From positions 8,946 through 72,945 of the forward strand of contig JAKCWW010000884.1 of NCBI GenBank assembly GCA_026260175.1: 64,000 nucleotides of DNA, read 5' to 3'. The DNA comes from Reticulitermes lucifugus (lineage: Eukaryota > Arthropoda > Insecta > Blattodea > Rhinotermitidae). Position numbers and translations under genes: made by a program. Positions 32,846 to 45,158 of this stretch are shown one piece after another (positions within the stretch are counted from its first letter, which is position 1; each line of letters starts with the position of its first letter). Below the pieces are notes generated by a model. That model was given only the letters and a program-made list of their open reading frames with translations. It searched no databases and had not been told where the DNA came from.

Positions 32846-33107
32846 TACAGTAAGTTCTCACCTAACGTTGAGTTTAGGCTCCTAAAAATTGCAACGTATA
32901 GCGAAACAACACAATGCGGAGCATTTTCCTCATAAGAATTAACTGAAATATACCCGATATTCTCGCCATTGAAGGTTCTGCTGCCAGCGAAAACAACGTT
33001 AATCGGAGTCAGGGCTAAAGTTCACGGAATTTTTGGGCCACTAAAATTTGTCAACATTAAAAAGAAACAAAGTTGTTCGGGGAAACGTTAAATGGGGACT
33101 GCCTGTA
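32846..33107. mobile_element. TA-flanked pogo/Tigger-like MITE
   Basis: The left end is TACAGTAAGTTCTCACCTAA then CG. The right end, reversed, is TACAGGCAGTCCCCATTTAA then CG. They agree at about 14 of 22 positions with TA at both outer edges. The form TACAG-CAGTCCCC is typical of Tigger-like ends. At 262 bp it is non-coding. Confidence 0.6.
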
Positions 33108-33470
33108 TAAATTTGTTGTGTTCTGTTTATATCATAGTGGAAACGTCCAAAATGCTCCAGAGTTGCAATTTCCATACATGTTACAGTTGAGCCAACATTA
33201 TAAATGCCCCATGCGTTTATTGTTGCCTGCAGTCTACCGTTGAACTCTATGGAATACGCTACAGCCGTATTAGTAACGACATCTTTCGATGAAAAGCAGT
33301 CATTTTCACGCGACCAAGAGCCGCTGAAATTCAGTTTTTTCCGTCAAATCTGCAGGTATCATAAGTCTGCACTGTCTGTGGAACTTTATGTTATACTGAC
33401 ACTGAAATGAGTAAACTTCCATACATTAAATACATGATAAGAGAGTTACTGTATTTACTACCAAATGTAA
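33108..33470. other. No feature recognised
   Basis: The 68-codon plus-strand frame at 33204-33410 has no domain. Confidence 0.5.
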
Positions 33471-33835
33471 CATTCATTCATTCATTCATTCATTCTGTAG
33501 TCTGTCTTACGACAGGTCCGTAATCTCTTTCAAGGCGAGTTGTCCACTGGGTGCGATCTAGTGCTTCCTCTTTCAATTTCCAGTATCTTCTCTTTTCCTT
33601 AAGGTNNNNNNNNNNNNNNNNNNNNNNNNNNNNNNNNNNNNNNNNNNNNNNNNNNNNNNNNNNNNNNNNNNNNNNNNNNNNNNNNNNNNNNNNNNNNNNN
33701 NNNNNNNNNNNCTTCTTTTTATTGTATGTAGGATATTCCTCACCTCCTTGACTCTGTGTAATACTTCTTCATTTTTCACACGATCGGTCCAACTGATCTC
33801 CTCCATTCTTCTCCAGCACCACATTTCAAAATGTT
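33471..33835 (-). mobile_element. Non-LTR retrotransposon end (family Z), copy 2, with internal gap
   Basis: On the minus strand the frame reads MWCWRRMEEISWTDRVKNEE then VLHRVKEVRNILHTIKR (33824-33715), and after the gap resumes near LRKREDTGN. It then ends in an (ATTC)n run at 33471-33495, the reverse of the GAAT tail at 5705. The coding stretch is better preserved than in copy 1. The 106-N gap (33606-33711) replaces the block where copy 1 has NWIGYILRRN. Confidence 0.85.
33606..33711. other. Assembly gap (106 N)
   Basis: Run of N inside a LINE copy. Confidence 1.
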
Positions 33836-36115
33836 CCGGGTATTTCTGATTTGTGATCTGACTGCTTGAAATTTGGCGCCTTCGTAACGAAAACTTGCAT
33901 AGATACGTCTAGTAGATGGAACATGTGAGTATCCGTCTGTACATCCGAATGTAACAAATCGAAGAACGTTCAATGCATTTTCACGAAATGTTGTGTAATA
34001 CTGAGAAATGTTCGTAACATCAGCTGACATTTCACCTTCGGTTAATCGGAAACGTTACACGAAGACATCTAGAGCGCAGGTTGCCAAATACTTATCGGAA
34101 TGACAAATGCTTCACGTTACAAAGCATATTTAAGCACATATTTTATGTCCAGTATATATTTTACTTTAAGTTGTGCACTTTTCTGACAGTTACAAGTGAG
34201 TGTGACAGACATATGTTATGCGTGCATCCCTAACTTACATTCTTACGTTACGCATTCAGACTGGTTCCAGATGCTAACCCTTTCGCCTTAAAACATATAA
34301 AGCTCTCCTTAACGCAACACAGTAGGAAAAAGTAACACAAATGGGCAATTACCCTACTTAAATAACCTCTTAATTATTAACATATGCACAAATAATAATT
34401 ACATCAATAAAATTGTACCGAAAATATGTAAAAATTAGGTATCACACTGTCCTTATTATAAATATAATACAGGAACGTTTGTTAATATTTAATCGATTCA
34501 TAACGATTAACATCAAAAACAGAGAAATGCACAACAAAGCTGTGACAATTGTGACAGAAGCTGCGATGCAGCTGCTTCTGCTCAGCCCTCACAGGGATGC
34601 CGTGACCTTCTGCGTGTATCAGAATGATTGGGAACGAAAGACAACGCAGAAGAGTCTCCGGGAAAAACTATTGGTTTGCTGGAAGAAGAGTTCACATGAT
34701 TGGCTCGCAAATTGGAATATCGCATTAATTTGCGTATTTTGTGTAAGCGAATACTCTTAAACTGACTGCTCGTATAGAAAGGGATTACTGTGTAAAGTAC
34801 ACAACGTTTCTTCGTCTTCTGAAAATGTATCTTTTATTCAAGCAAAACGTCACGAATACATCTGTCGATCTCGAGGTAGAACTCCACGCACTGTCACCCT
34901 CGTCATTACACGGATATGCCTCACTCTGCTTCCGCTTTTCCATCTTCGAAGGAGCTTGTTACACCTCAGAATCGAATAGTATACGGTTACGGAGGGAAAA
35001 ATCTTCCCCTTCGCCGGAGGTTGAACTCCATGCATCAGCTTATAATAATGATTCAGCAATAGGTTAGATCGGTATTTTAGTCTCCCTGCAGGCACAGATT
35101 ATGGAGCCACGACAGTAATTTACGTCAGAACTGGCGTCATCGAACCCCTGAGGAGATGCTGTCAGGACTGTAACCTCTGACTAATTCATATTGGCTAATC
35201 AATGCAGGCTATGTGTCGGTCCGTCACACTGATTCAAACGTGAACAGGGTATGTGGGATAACAACATGTGATCTTGTGTTGGCCTTCGTATCGGATATAC
35301 AGGGGTTTTAAACAACAAACATTGTGAAATTATAACGTTTTGATATTTATGTGTGTTTCGTCATAGGCAAAGTATTAATAATGTAACAGTTACGCCAGAG
35401 GACGTCCATATTCGGGTGGGTTCGAAACTGCAAAACCGTCTGCAGCACTGATAGGATATGTTGCTGCCATCTGCCGGACATGTTCCTAATTACTTACAAC
35501 GATCCATACGTATGCATAAAACACTGGACCTGTCCACTTTTATATCGAGATACGCTTTATACAAGACATCAAGAAGCAGAAACAAAGCGGCAAGGCTTCA
35601 ACTTTTATGCGGAAAAAGCCCGGTTCGAATGGCGACCGGGGTCACCAAATATCCTAATTGAGTTTTCGGAGGCAAGTGGTGCGGTAGTGCCTCAAATTAC
35701 GTCACGACCCTTTCCTTCCACGGTCTCTCCAATCTGGTCAAGTCTGTTTACTGATTGTCACGCTGTCATTCTTTGCCATCAGTCTACTTACTGACACAGT
35801 GATTAAAGTGCGGCAAGTAATGTGGTTTATACTGTAGAGTGGGTGCACGTAACTGTATAAATGTGTCCGCCATTCGGGTAACGAAACATGTTAACAATTT
35901 TTTAAATCTGCTGACTTTTTTATCTGTTGATTTATTTTTACAAAGAAAAGTCACAAATTTTTTCTTGTAACCAATTTCGCTAACTTGTACGTGAAGCAAA
36001 AGTAACATTAGTGAAAAACGACTAAAAAAATACTACGCCTGATGGTGAGTGTTGACACTAGGCAGTGTAACTCGTAATTGTCATAAGGCATTTCTCTTTC
36101 ATTAAGTGTGAATAT
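33836..36115. other. No gene recognised
   Basis: Two related phrases, GAGGTAGAACTCCACGCACT at 34873 and GGAGGTTGAACTCCATGCAT at 35018, form a short diverged direct repeat. Frames at 34413-34760 (115 codons) and 35480-35794 (104 codons) show no domain. Confidence 0.45.
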
Positions 36116-36310
36116 ATTATTATTTATTTGTTATCACATTTACGCAGGGTATTTACAATTATATACCTGAAACAAGCCATGTTTCTAGGGTATATAGTGT
36201 TGCGGCTACTCCGTGGTTACAATTTATGGTATATTGAACGCTATTTCCCATGGCAAACGTTTTGTAATTTCACATTATTGTTATTACTATTATTATTTAT
36301 AATTATTATA
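36116..36310 (+). repeat. Dispersed repeat family R, copy 1
   Basis: Shares with 39480-39665, in order, TTATTTGTTATCAC, TTTACG(C)AG, TATTTACA-TATATAC, AACAAGCCATG-TTCTAGGG, ATA-TGTTGC, GTTACAATTTATGGT and TTCCCATGG. Identity is about 80%. Both copies are bordered by ATT-type microsatellite DNA. The family is not recognised. Confidence 0.75.
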
Positions 36311-37564
36311 TTCAGTTTGCAGTTTAAATCCCTGTAGTGTATTAACCACTAGCATTTAATATTTCATTTCAGTTACGCATGAAGTCGTCAGTAGCCATAG
36401 TAGTGCGGTACCAAATACCGAGTAGAACAAGCAGAAAATAAGCTTACGCCAGCAACCACACACACATTTAATTTTCTGCAGTAGTAGTCTAGTGGCCGCA
36501 TGATAGATAACCTTCCAGCGCAAAGCGAATTGAGTGATTATGGTATTGGGAAAAAACAATGCGTTTTCTTCCTCCCGCCACAAATGTTACGTCATCCAAC
36601 CTGGCGTGTAGGCGTAACCTCTGAACTCCAGATGTCCCCGCGTAGTCACAGTTCCTGCACCCGACGATTTTTCCTATGACTGAGGTACTGATATTTCAAC
36701 ACTGAAGTAACCGAATCGTATCTCACCTCCTAAATACACTTTAAGAAGTAGCACAGAAAGACATTTCAGTCGTTCGGAGAAACTGGATTTCTAATCCGTG
36801 CAAAATGAATACGTATTCATTCCGAAATTTTAATCAAACATTCTTCACAAAGGTAGAATCCATGTACACTAATTTTATACGGATCGTGCCACTGCCTTGA
36901 ACACTGGTGTAATATTGCATCCAGGTGGTACAGGACGGATGTTCACACCTAGCAAAATACCTCAGTGTAGTAACGCTTTTTCTTTTTCTTTGGAAAACAA
37001 AGTTCGTAAAGGCACCATTCAAGTTTTGTGACACGTGTGCGTAATGTTCCTACCTAAGTACTTATCAACATTTTTCTGTTTGCAGCCCATTTATTGGAAC
37101 ATGCCCACTCGCTATAATTTCAGCACGTTGACAGTTTTCGTTCAATTTCAGCACCTTGCTGAACCGTAAGACAAGGGCCAACATCACGTCGACAGCAGCG
37201 AGGAAAATGCTCAGGCATTAACGGCTGACCACACATAAATTGGAGCCCGAACGTACTTAGTCACTGTACCTGGAACCTGTCTGCACTTGTCTGAGGGGTT
37301 TCAGGATCTGAGCGATCAATGGAAGTTGGGGGAACAAACCGTCAGAGAAAATACTGCTATTGTAAGGCCGAAATCCCGAAGATTGAAATCCACTTACATT
37401 TTCAGGAGCTACCACTGTGAAATATACTGATACAAACAGCATAGCATCATCGATTCATTGTTGGGTCACCATGAATTCTTTATTTCGGAAAATGATAATT
37501 ACTGCAAAACAGACAACAAAAAACGTCTCCACTACAAAGACCAATCAGTGAAAGTTTCTTTTTT
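36311..37564. other. No feature recognised
   Basis: Nothing assignable. Confidence 0.5.
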
Positions 37565-37817
37565 CCAATGGCGCAACAGCCCCTAGTGGGTGAGAGCCTC
37601 ATCATTATCGAAGCTTCACGATCACATTCAGCTGGACATACCTCACTAGGTATGACTCCTCTGGTTTAAGTGATCTGCCTGACGCAGAGACCTCTACCTG
37701 ACAATACATAACACGCACAATAGACAGACATCCATACCCCCGGCGGGATTCGAATCCACAATCCCAGCACGAACGGCCGCAGACCCACGCCTTAGACCGC
37801 GCGGCCACTGGGATCGG
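37565..37817 (-). mobile_element. SINE family C, near complete
   Basis: On the minus strand the head begins near 37817 with GATCCCAGTGGCCGCGCGG and TCTAAGGCGTGGGTCTGCGG. The B box GGATTCGAATCC-like (one change) is at about 37750. The body has ATGGATGTCTGTCTATTGTG and AGGTAGAGGTCTCTGCGTCA. It ends in a GGAAAAAAGAAA tail. The flanks share CAATCAG (37542-37548 and 37818-37824), a possible target duplication. Identity to 29625-29889 is about 85%. Confidence 0.9.
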
Positions 37818-37824
37818 CAATCAG

Positions 37825-39466
37825 CTAATGTAGTTACGGAAATAATCACTCTGTTCATTGCAAGGTTCAAGCAAAACAAACAAGTACAATGTGTGGGCTA
37901 CATTCACAGATTTTTACTGTTAAAGCGGAGTACGTCTGTTCTGTTTACATTACACAGGAAGTAAAAGGGGGTGGGGGTGAGGAAGGGAAACATTCCGAAA
38001 AGTTAAAAGTTACCTTAACGAAGGAAAGTCTAATTTGAGTGTCGGAAACAAACACAATAACGTGCACTGTCTTCCTTTCAATCATCTCAATTAATGAAGA
38101 AGAAGAAACAATCAAAGCTGAAAGTATAATGGTCGATAACTTTTCAGTACAGAGACAAAACTGAGAGAGATGAGCCAAATAGAAGTGAATATGAAAGGAG
38201 GCGGTAATTTTTGCACACGCTTTATGCACGCATTTGATATGATTATCACAGTAGTAAGCGGCTATTCCCATAAACAGTGTCAATGGATTGGTCTTTGTTA
38301 CTGACATGGAGTGGATCTGGGAGTTCACAACGAAAATTTAAAGACCATACAGATGAAGGCAAGGTTTAAGACACGTTCTAAGTTCCTAGCATACACGTTT
38401 CTCATACTGCCCTCTTGCTTTTAAAAATAACAGTACCACTTTTTCCCCAAAGTATGCACTCCATAATTTACCTGTAATTTAAAATCACAATGCAGTTATT
38501 TCAAGCCATTAGCATTTGCCATTCTAAATCCTAATTTTCGTGCCACTCGTATCAGAAGGACAAGCGGGCGAAGTAAGAGAACTTTCTCAGAAAGCGACGT
38601 TTTTCTCCAACCCCCAGAATAAAAATTCTCTTAATTCTCCCTTGTCTTTCTATTTTGAATAATCTTATAATCTTGAAAAAAGTCAACTAACATACTAATT
38701 TGCAATCAGAATCCATACAGGCCCCATTTTACTTACGACCTCGTAAAAATCTTTTCCGAAACTTAGCTGCTGTTTCATTCTATACTGGCGATGTCTCATT
38801 AATATCTCTACAGCACAACGCGCTCTAATATCCGTCTTCATGTTCAAGTCGTAAATTTCAAGCTGAATCATGAGACATCTCATTCTAACTCGAGGTAACA
38901 TTTACGACGAGGAGAACGCGTTCCAAACTACATTCATTTCCAGAACTAATTGTAGCTAATTGAAACGGGAGTTTAAAGTTATTTCACGGTTTGTAAACTC
39001 TGCTGTTGGCAACAGTTACTTTCAAACAAAATTACCAAAACCTTTGATGTTGAGGCCAATTGAGACAGATAAATAGAAACGCTGATGTTTATAGAAGTCA
39101 GTCCATCAGCTTTCATGTCCCATCTCGCAGATTGCATAGCATTGTTCAAAAGCGCTCTAGATGTCTGTAATACCTATCATTCTAACGTTAGTCCAGAACA
39201 CAATTACGTTACAGTTGCATGAAAAGACGTTAACAAATCCACCGTCTAACTACGTTAATTTTCTGTTATTAGAAAGAAAATTCAGACAAATAAACGCGCG
39301 CGCCTAAATTTGTGTAATTGTTCTTTTTTAAGCACGGCCAGTAGGCTTCAGTTGTTCCCATTAAAAACCGCATTCCAGTGGTCTAACCTAGTGCATGAGT
39401 TCACAGCGCGAAACTGGTCTCTGTTCTGGCAACACCCGAACCTCATCTACATCAGCCAACAATAAA
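37825..39466. other. No feature recognised
   Basis: The 127-codon minus-strand frame at 37945-38328 has no domain I recognise. Confidence 0.45.
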
Positions 39467-39467
39467 C

Positions 39468-39504
<37 letters not shown>
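39467..39504. repeat. (AAT)n microsatellite
   Basis: About twelve AAT units directly upstream of repeat R copy 2. Confidence 0.95.
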
Positions 39505-39505
<1 letters not shown>

Positions 39506-39665
39506 TCATCGTTCTTTGTTATCACTTTTATGCAAGATATTTACGTTATATACATAAAACAAACCATGATTCTAGGGCACATAATGTTGCAGCTATTATG
39601 TAGTTACAATTTATGGTCCATGTAATGTTACTTCCCATGCTCAATGTTTTGTTCTTTTACATTAG
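39505..39665 (+). repeat. Dispersed repeat family R, copy 2
   Basis: Partner of 36116-36310. A third fragment of the start of the unit (TTATTATTTGTTATCACCTT then TATGCAGATT) is at 39763-39796, joined to another trinucleotide run. Repeat R therefore seems tied to ATT microsatellites. Confidence 0.7.
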
Positions 39666-39793
39666 TACTTTCCGAAGTATGTATGCAGCGCCCAGCATGG
39701 CTGTTCCTTGTAGTTCCTTGATCTAGTACTTTCCTGGCATGTTGCTCATGCATTTCATGAGTGTTATTATTATTTGTTATCACCTTTATGCAG

Positions 39794-39814
39794 ATTATTA
39801 TTATTATTATTATT

Positions 39815-39846
<32 letters not shown>

Positions 39847-39847
39847 A
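39794..39847. repeat. (TTA)n(TCA)n compound microsatellite
   Basis: About seven TTA units followed by about ten ATC/TCA units. The Tyr/His and Asp/Asn runs in frames here come from this. Confidence 0.95.
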
Positions 39848-39932
39848 AGAATCGTTATTGCCCCTTTGTAACAATACCGGAAATAGTGTACTCTCTGACG
39901 CAGCACACAGAATTGACCAGGTCATTATTTCA

Positions 39933-40050
39933 GATCTGCGCTCTTCTGAGATTTTACGCAACGTAGATTTACAAAATATATGCTGCGTAAAATCCCGGAA
40001 GAGCGCATATCTCATTTACACCGCGGCGAAAGCCTGAAATCTCGCAAGAC
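39933..40050. mobile_element. Foldback element family F, copy 3, core deleted
   Basis: The left arm (39933-39967, CTGCGCTCTTCTGAGATTTT, ACGCAACGTAGAT) pairs with the right arm (39976-40010, ATGCTGCGTAAAATCCCGGA, AGAGCGCATAT) at about 80% identity across an 8-bp spacer. The outer flank CTCATTTACACCGCGGCGAA, GCCTGAAATC matches copies 1 and 2. The GAAACGTC module present in the other copies is absent, so only the outer hairpin remains. Confidence 0.7.
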
Positions 40051-43000
40051 ATTCTTTATATTCAAAATAACATAATTTCAAGGTACATGTGATTTCATTC
40101 ACGCCAGTGAGAAAAGTGTGGTCTTCCCTGCACATATTTTCACGAAACGCACAAATGATCAACAGCATTACGTTCATATATCTTACACCGATGTCACACA
40201 AATCGGACAATAACTGCTGAAACTACGGGCAGAAATTCATTTACGCCCCCACAAGAAGAATGGATTTCCCTAATCCGACTTGCAAGAAAACCAAGCTTTC
40301 TCATCAAATTTAAACAACCCTGATAATCGAGTTTCCTGACACTGCACCAATCGGTTTAACTGCTCACAATGGCACACCGAAGGATGGACCGAAAGACGGA
40401 CACGGTTTCCACACAAGGAGTTCTTGAACACCAACAATTGCAATTGGCAAGTGAGCTAATCATTTCTGATAGTCAGCATGTACAAACTGATTAACGCTCG
40501 GAAGCTATACATCAAATATATGGCGAGGTTTGGGCTTCCATTAACCGACACAAATTTAAACAGTCTGGTTTCGTGCTCTGAAGAGCTGTCTCAAGAGTAA
40601 CACTTACATGGTGTATCGCCACAATCTTTTACTGGTTTCACGCAATAGCGCCCAAGGTAAACGTGCACTCACCTGGAAAAGAAGAAAAGCATAATTACAC
40701 AAGAGAAATACAAAACACTAAACTTGTGCTGGGCTGTTATGGGCTGCAAATTGCCTGTAACATTTCTAAATATATGATGTTAACTTGTAATATTCCCTGT
40801 TCCTATACAAGGTCCATGTTCACTCACACATAATTAAAGTCACAAATAATTTCAACCAACAAAAAAAAAACGGAGAAAAATATTTTTATTGACATTGTTG
40901 AACACCGGAAGTACTACTCATACAGAGAAAAAGTGGAAGTTTTTGTGGACAAGAATTCTAGGTCGTTAAGGAATGAAAAGTTAATGCGGACTCAAAATTT
41001 CACACGCGACCAATATTACGACTAAGTAATCCAGTCTGCAGTACTTGTGGTCATGACAACGAACGGACGACTGTCATCGTCACAAAATCGCACAGTTTAA
41101 TTATTACATCTGACAATATTCGTGGAGCTTTTAAATGCAAATCTAATGCGAATATAACAATAAGCGTTACTTATTCGCTTGTATATTTATTTAATACTAG
41201 ATGTGCCCGTGCGAATAATTCGCATGTAGAAACAGTAAAATATTTAAACAATAAATTTTACAACATCTTAATTTTAAAAAACTAAAGCTTCCTAGCACGT
41301 GTACATAAGAAATAAAACTTTGAAGTCGACATTCCTGACTCAAGAGGAGGCCAAGTGAAGTGCAAGAAATATATCAGCTTCCTTTAGCCTCCGCTTGAGG
41401 CAGCACTGTCAATCTTAACGTTTGCTTTTTTTAAAACATTTTTTGAGAGGGAACTGAGAGAAACATAGGATATTTTCATCAATGGGAAATCATAAGCTTT
41501 CCATAAATGTCTGTGTTGAAAATATCCGCTCCGTAGTTCAGTAGATAATTGTGTCGCAAACAAACGTTACCGTATTAACATATACGACGTAATGACGACA
41601 AGAATAATTCAGAACTTCCGATCGTAAAGTGATTACGGATAGTGAAGAATGAATGGGAAAGGATTTAACAGGAAATTAACGTGACAAAAGGAGATATTTC
41701 GTCAGCAGTTACCAGGAGTGGGGGGACAACCAAGAAAATCTTATGAGGATAGCAAGTTTTCGGTTCGAGAATTATAATCGGAACCTCCAAAATATGAGGT
41801 AGAATTATTACCCACTGAACGGCGATGTTCGATTTATTCCTATCCCATTTACACTATAAGTTGTTTCAGTGTTCCTATCAAGGCTAGAAAACGCACAGTG
41901 TATGAAAATACAGTGCATATGTTGGTATTAATCTTGTGACGCACTGTGGGTTTCATGTAGGTGGAATACAAGAACTCCTGCAGTCCTGTAATATCGAATA
42001 ACAGCAGAAATCAAAATATTATGTGTTTTACTTATTAGACTGTCAGAACACTGGACCAACAATTGTCATACAGAACGACATACATCAAACGAAATCTAAT
42101 CATACATTGGTTAGTTCAGTCCACCTGCACAGAAAGCCTCATCCGCTAACATCAGGTTTTTCCAGTCTTTATGTCTAGTTCTGCAAACAATACTTTTAAT
42201 ATCCAGTTCTTCAATCTACCACCCGTGTTTGCCAATATTGAAAACATCCCTCCAAGTCTTGTAAACCAAATATCAGCAGAAATATAGATTATTTGCTATA
42301 TCTGAAGTATATATATATTAACGTCGTCGATGACTGGCTGTCACACCGACAATTCTTTAATAACATTCATCACCTGAATACAAGAAAAGTGCCTAAGTTG
42401 CATATATAGGACTGTACACACATACACACAACATACGTCATTTACAAGTAAAAGACTGGGGATAAAACGGTGTAAAATCTGTAATGGGCGTTCCTTCTGA
42501 GATGATTGTGTTGCAGAGGAAAGTGTACCTACATGTCAACCATTCATGTGGAAAGGTAGCCCATTGTGTGAAACTGTTAGAGGGCGTGCCTCACATGTTG
42601 ACTGTGGTCAATTGGTTCTATCAAAGCAACATACCGAAGTCCGATAAAACAAAAGATTAATCTGTTTACATAGAATGCCACCAGAAATATGAAACCTGAT
42701 CTATAACAGTCCAATTTTAAAACACAACTGTGCACTCTCACAAATATGATTATCTGTAATAAGGGTTCAGAATTTAGTGAAACCAAAGGAAAGTTACAAA
42801 ACAAAGTATACTAAATACAGAAAACGGTGGCGTCGAGATATGTTTCTGTATAAATACAACTGTAATTTTGTAGTAGGAAAATAAAACTGTGACAGACAGT
42901 TGTTATCCTACGTGTTTTAAAGCAAAGATACTGAATTTTAGCCAGTGCCTGCATTTGTTTCGTATTCTTCTCACAATAAACTACTATTGTTTGTCTAAAT

Positions 43001-43404
43001 AGGAGTAACAAGTTTTAGTGAATACGCGAAGCTTTCCTGTGATGTAGAATTGAATTCTTAAGCATTATTCGGATCAATATCACGCTCTAAATTTTACTGG
43101 TTAAGACGGTGAATTAATATTTTAACAATTGTTGTTCCTGCATGCACCACTTGCTTTAGAATGAAGACTCTGCATTTTGCCCGCAAAGTATATTTGTGTG
43201 TTCCATATAATCCTCAGAATAAACAGTAACAGTTTCCCTCTACAAAACTGACAAACTGGTTTTCTCAATGAATTTTCATCGACGTCTAAAAAACGAAAAT
43301 TTTAAAATATAAACTAAACGAATTTGAGGCCTTTCCACATACTTTCGGGCAGATGGGGGGGGGGCGGATTGCTACTTAGATGTCAGTATAAATCCTTAAG
43401 ATCC
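40051..43404. other. No gene recognised
   Basis: At 41194 TTTAATACTAGATGTGCCCG followed by TGCGAATAATTCGC resembles the start of a repeat type common in insects, single copy here. The 40240-40400 region shares phrases with 15530-15610. Nothing else is assignable. The CACACA tract at 42419 is short. Confidence 0.45.
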
Positions 43405-43710
43405 TGCTCTGTTAGGGCGGAGTGGCGTAGTAGGAATAGCTCATCGCTACAGACTAGACGGTCGGGAAATCGAATGGTGGGTCGGTAGGGGGGGGACAGA
43501 TTTTCCGCACCCGTCCAGACCGGCCCTGGGACCCACCCAGGCACCTGTACAATGGGTATCGGATCTCTTTCCCAGAAGTAAAGCGGCCGGGACGTGGCGT
43601 TGACCACATTCCCCCATCTAGGGCCGTGGTTAAAGAGTACAGCAATACCTTTACTACCCGTCTGGGCCTTCATGGCCTGTTCTAGGGTGAACTTTACCTT
43701 TACCTTCTAC
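43405..43710 (+). mobile_element. SINE family A, nearly full length
   Basis: The tRNA-like head starts near 43410 with GGCGGAGTGGCGTAGTAGGA (A box). A worn B-box-like GGGAAATCGAATGG lies near 43465. The body has GGGACCCACCCAGGCACC, CAGAAGTAAAGCGGCCGGGA and GTCTGGGCCTTCATGGCCTG, ending in AACTTTACCTTTACCTT. This is the longest copy of family A and defines the family's plus orientation. I associate this unit with cockroach and termite genomes from memory. Confidence 0.85.
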
Positions 43711-44189
43711 CTGTTCTATAATAATCCACCATATATAACATTTACGAATCTATACTTCAGGAATGTAAACATGGGAGGTTACAAATTCAACCTATAAATA
43801 ATGACAATGGAACGAAGGTAACTTATTAGAAAGCAGGGCAGTGATAATGCTCCGAAACGAATGAAAAGTGCCTGGCATCTCTTACTGTGATGTCGGATGT
43901 GTAATAAATAGCTTATTGATAAATAAATGCAGACTGATAATTCAATATTCATACTGGTTAACATTTTGTACGCCAGTTCTACTGATTAACCAGCCCTCGA
44001 GCCCGCACACTCAAACACCAGCACGGCTTGTGAAGTATATCCCTGTCGAAACACTCACTTCTGTTGCTTTCAACACAAATAATCAGAGAACTGAATTTTC
44101 TCGTTACATGTAATAATCAGAAATTCTACGAGTATTACAATCTGTATAAAAATGTATTTCGCAAATACTTCAGGATACTATCAATGTCG

Positions 44190-44191
<2 letters not shown>
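43711..44191. other. No feature recognised
   Basis: Nothing assignable. Confidence 0.5.

Positions 44192-44227
<36 letters not shown>
44192..44227. repeat. (TA)n microsatellite
   Basis: About eighteen TA units. Confidence 0.95.
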
Positions 44228-44228
<1 letters not shown>

Positions 44229-44309
44229 AGTCAGAGATTGAAATGTCTTCGCGTCATATAGTATATGGGCTTCATGTCAAACAGGACTTTCCATTATTAA
44301 ATACAATTT

Positions 44310-44580
44310 TCTGCTACAAGCTGGAAGGTCGCGGGTTCGATTCCCGATGGGGTCATTGGGGTTTTTTCATTGAATTAATCCTTCCGACTGCACTATGACC
44401 CTGGGGTCGACTCAGCCTCTAACAAAAACGACTACCAGGGGTATCTCCTGGGAGTAAAGTTGGCCGGTGCGTAGTGCTGATACCCTTACATTCATGTGCC
44501 GATTGTCTACAAATTCTGCAAGCCTCAACCTTCTGGTGCCCTAAGGGCCTGTCCAGGCCTGTAATTGGATAGTTTAAAAA
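44310..44580 (+). mobile_element. SINE family B, 5' head incomplete
   Basis: Starts within the tRNA-like head (CTACAAGCTGGAAGGTCGCG) with a perfect B box GGTTCGATTCCCG at about 44334. The body includes CCCTGGGGTCGACTCAGCCT, ACCAGGGGTATCTCCTGGGA and CCTAAGGGCCTGTCCAGGCC. It is collinear with 47370-47689 at about 80% identity. The A-box portion is missing. It ends immediately before the pogo-like element. Confidence 0.85.
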
Positions 44581-44616
44581 ATGCATAAATAGTAATTCCA
44601 GGAGATTTGCCTCGGC

Positions 44617-45007
44617 GGGAGAGACGCCGCGTTTTTGAGTTTGGTGGGTTCTGGCAATCCTGTGCAGACCACAGCGCATATGCTTATTCAGTCAGTCTAG
44701 AGAGGTGTTGTGAATTAACGTAGTAACATCTGCGCTGTTTTGCGAGACTTATGACTGATTTTATGCGGTGAGTTTATTAATTTTAAGCTCGAACGTTTTC
44801 TAGTGTTCACGAAATGTGATTTAATTAGTTCCAATCGAAGTACCTATGCAATCACGACACATTAGAAGTTTCCGGTGTTATTTACCTTGCCTTCGCATCA
44901 TGTACCCGCCATGTTATTCATTCCGTTCGGTAAGTGGGGAGGGGTGTGCGGCTTCTCCCCCTGAAGATTGGGAGAGACGCCGCAAAAAAATCAAGGGGAG
45001 ATGCCGC
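44617..45007. promoter_or_regulatory. Left cluster of GGAGAGACGCCGC motifs
   Basis: Copies at 44617-44630 (+), 44948-44960 (-, variant GGGGAGAAGCCGC), 44970-44983 (+) and 44996-45007 (+, variant with GATGCCGC). A worn copy lies at 44601-44611 in the terminal repeat. I infer transposase-binding sites. No other function is shown. Confidence 0.6.
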
Positions 45008-45158
45008 ACCTAAACAATTTCAAATCAGTTTGGAAACGTCGTGCATATACATCACAGAGTATTAAAACGATCTGTTCTATTGCTCTATCATCTTACCACC
45101 AGGGTGAAATTTGTACATGAACCGGAAATAGTCGTAAATTAGCACCGACTCACTCATC

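Noticed and set aside
35880-35905. ACGAAACATGTTAAC as another hammerhead second box
   Set aside because: No CTGANGA box or hairpin lies upstream within 60 bases.
39628-40015. Asp/Asn- and Tyr/His-run frames as low-complexity proteins
   Set aside because: They are translations of the TTA/TCA microsatellite at 39794-39847.
44310-44345. tRNA gene suggested by perfect B box GGTTCGATTCCCG
   Set aside because: The A-box half is absent and the downstream text is the family B SINE body.
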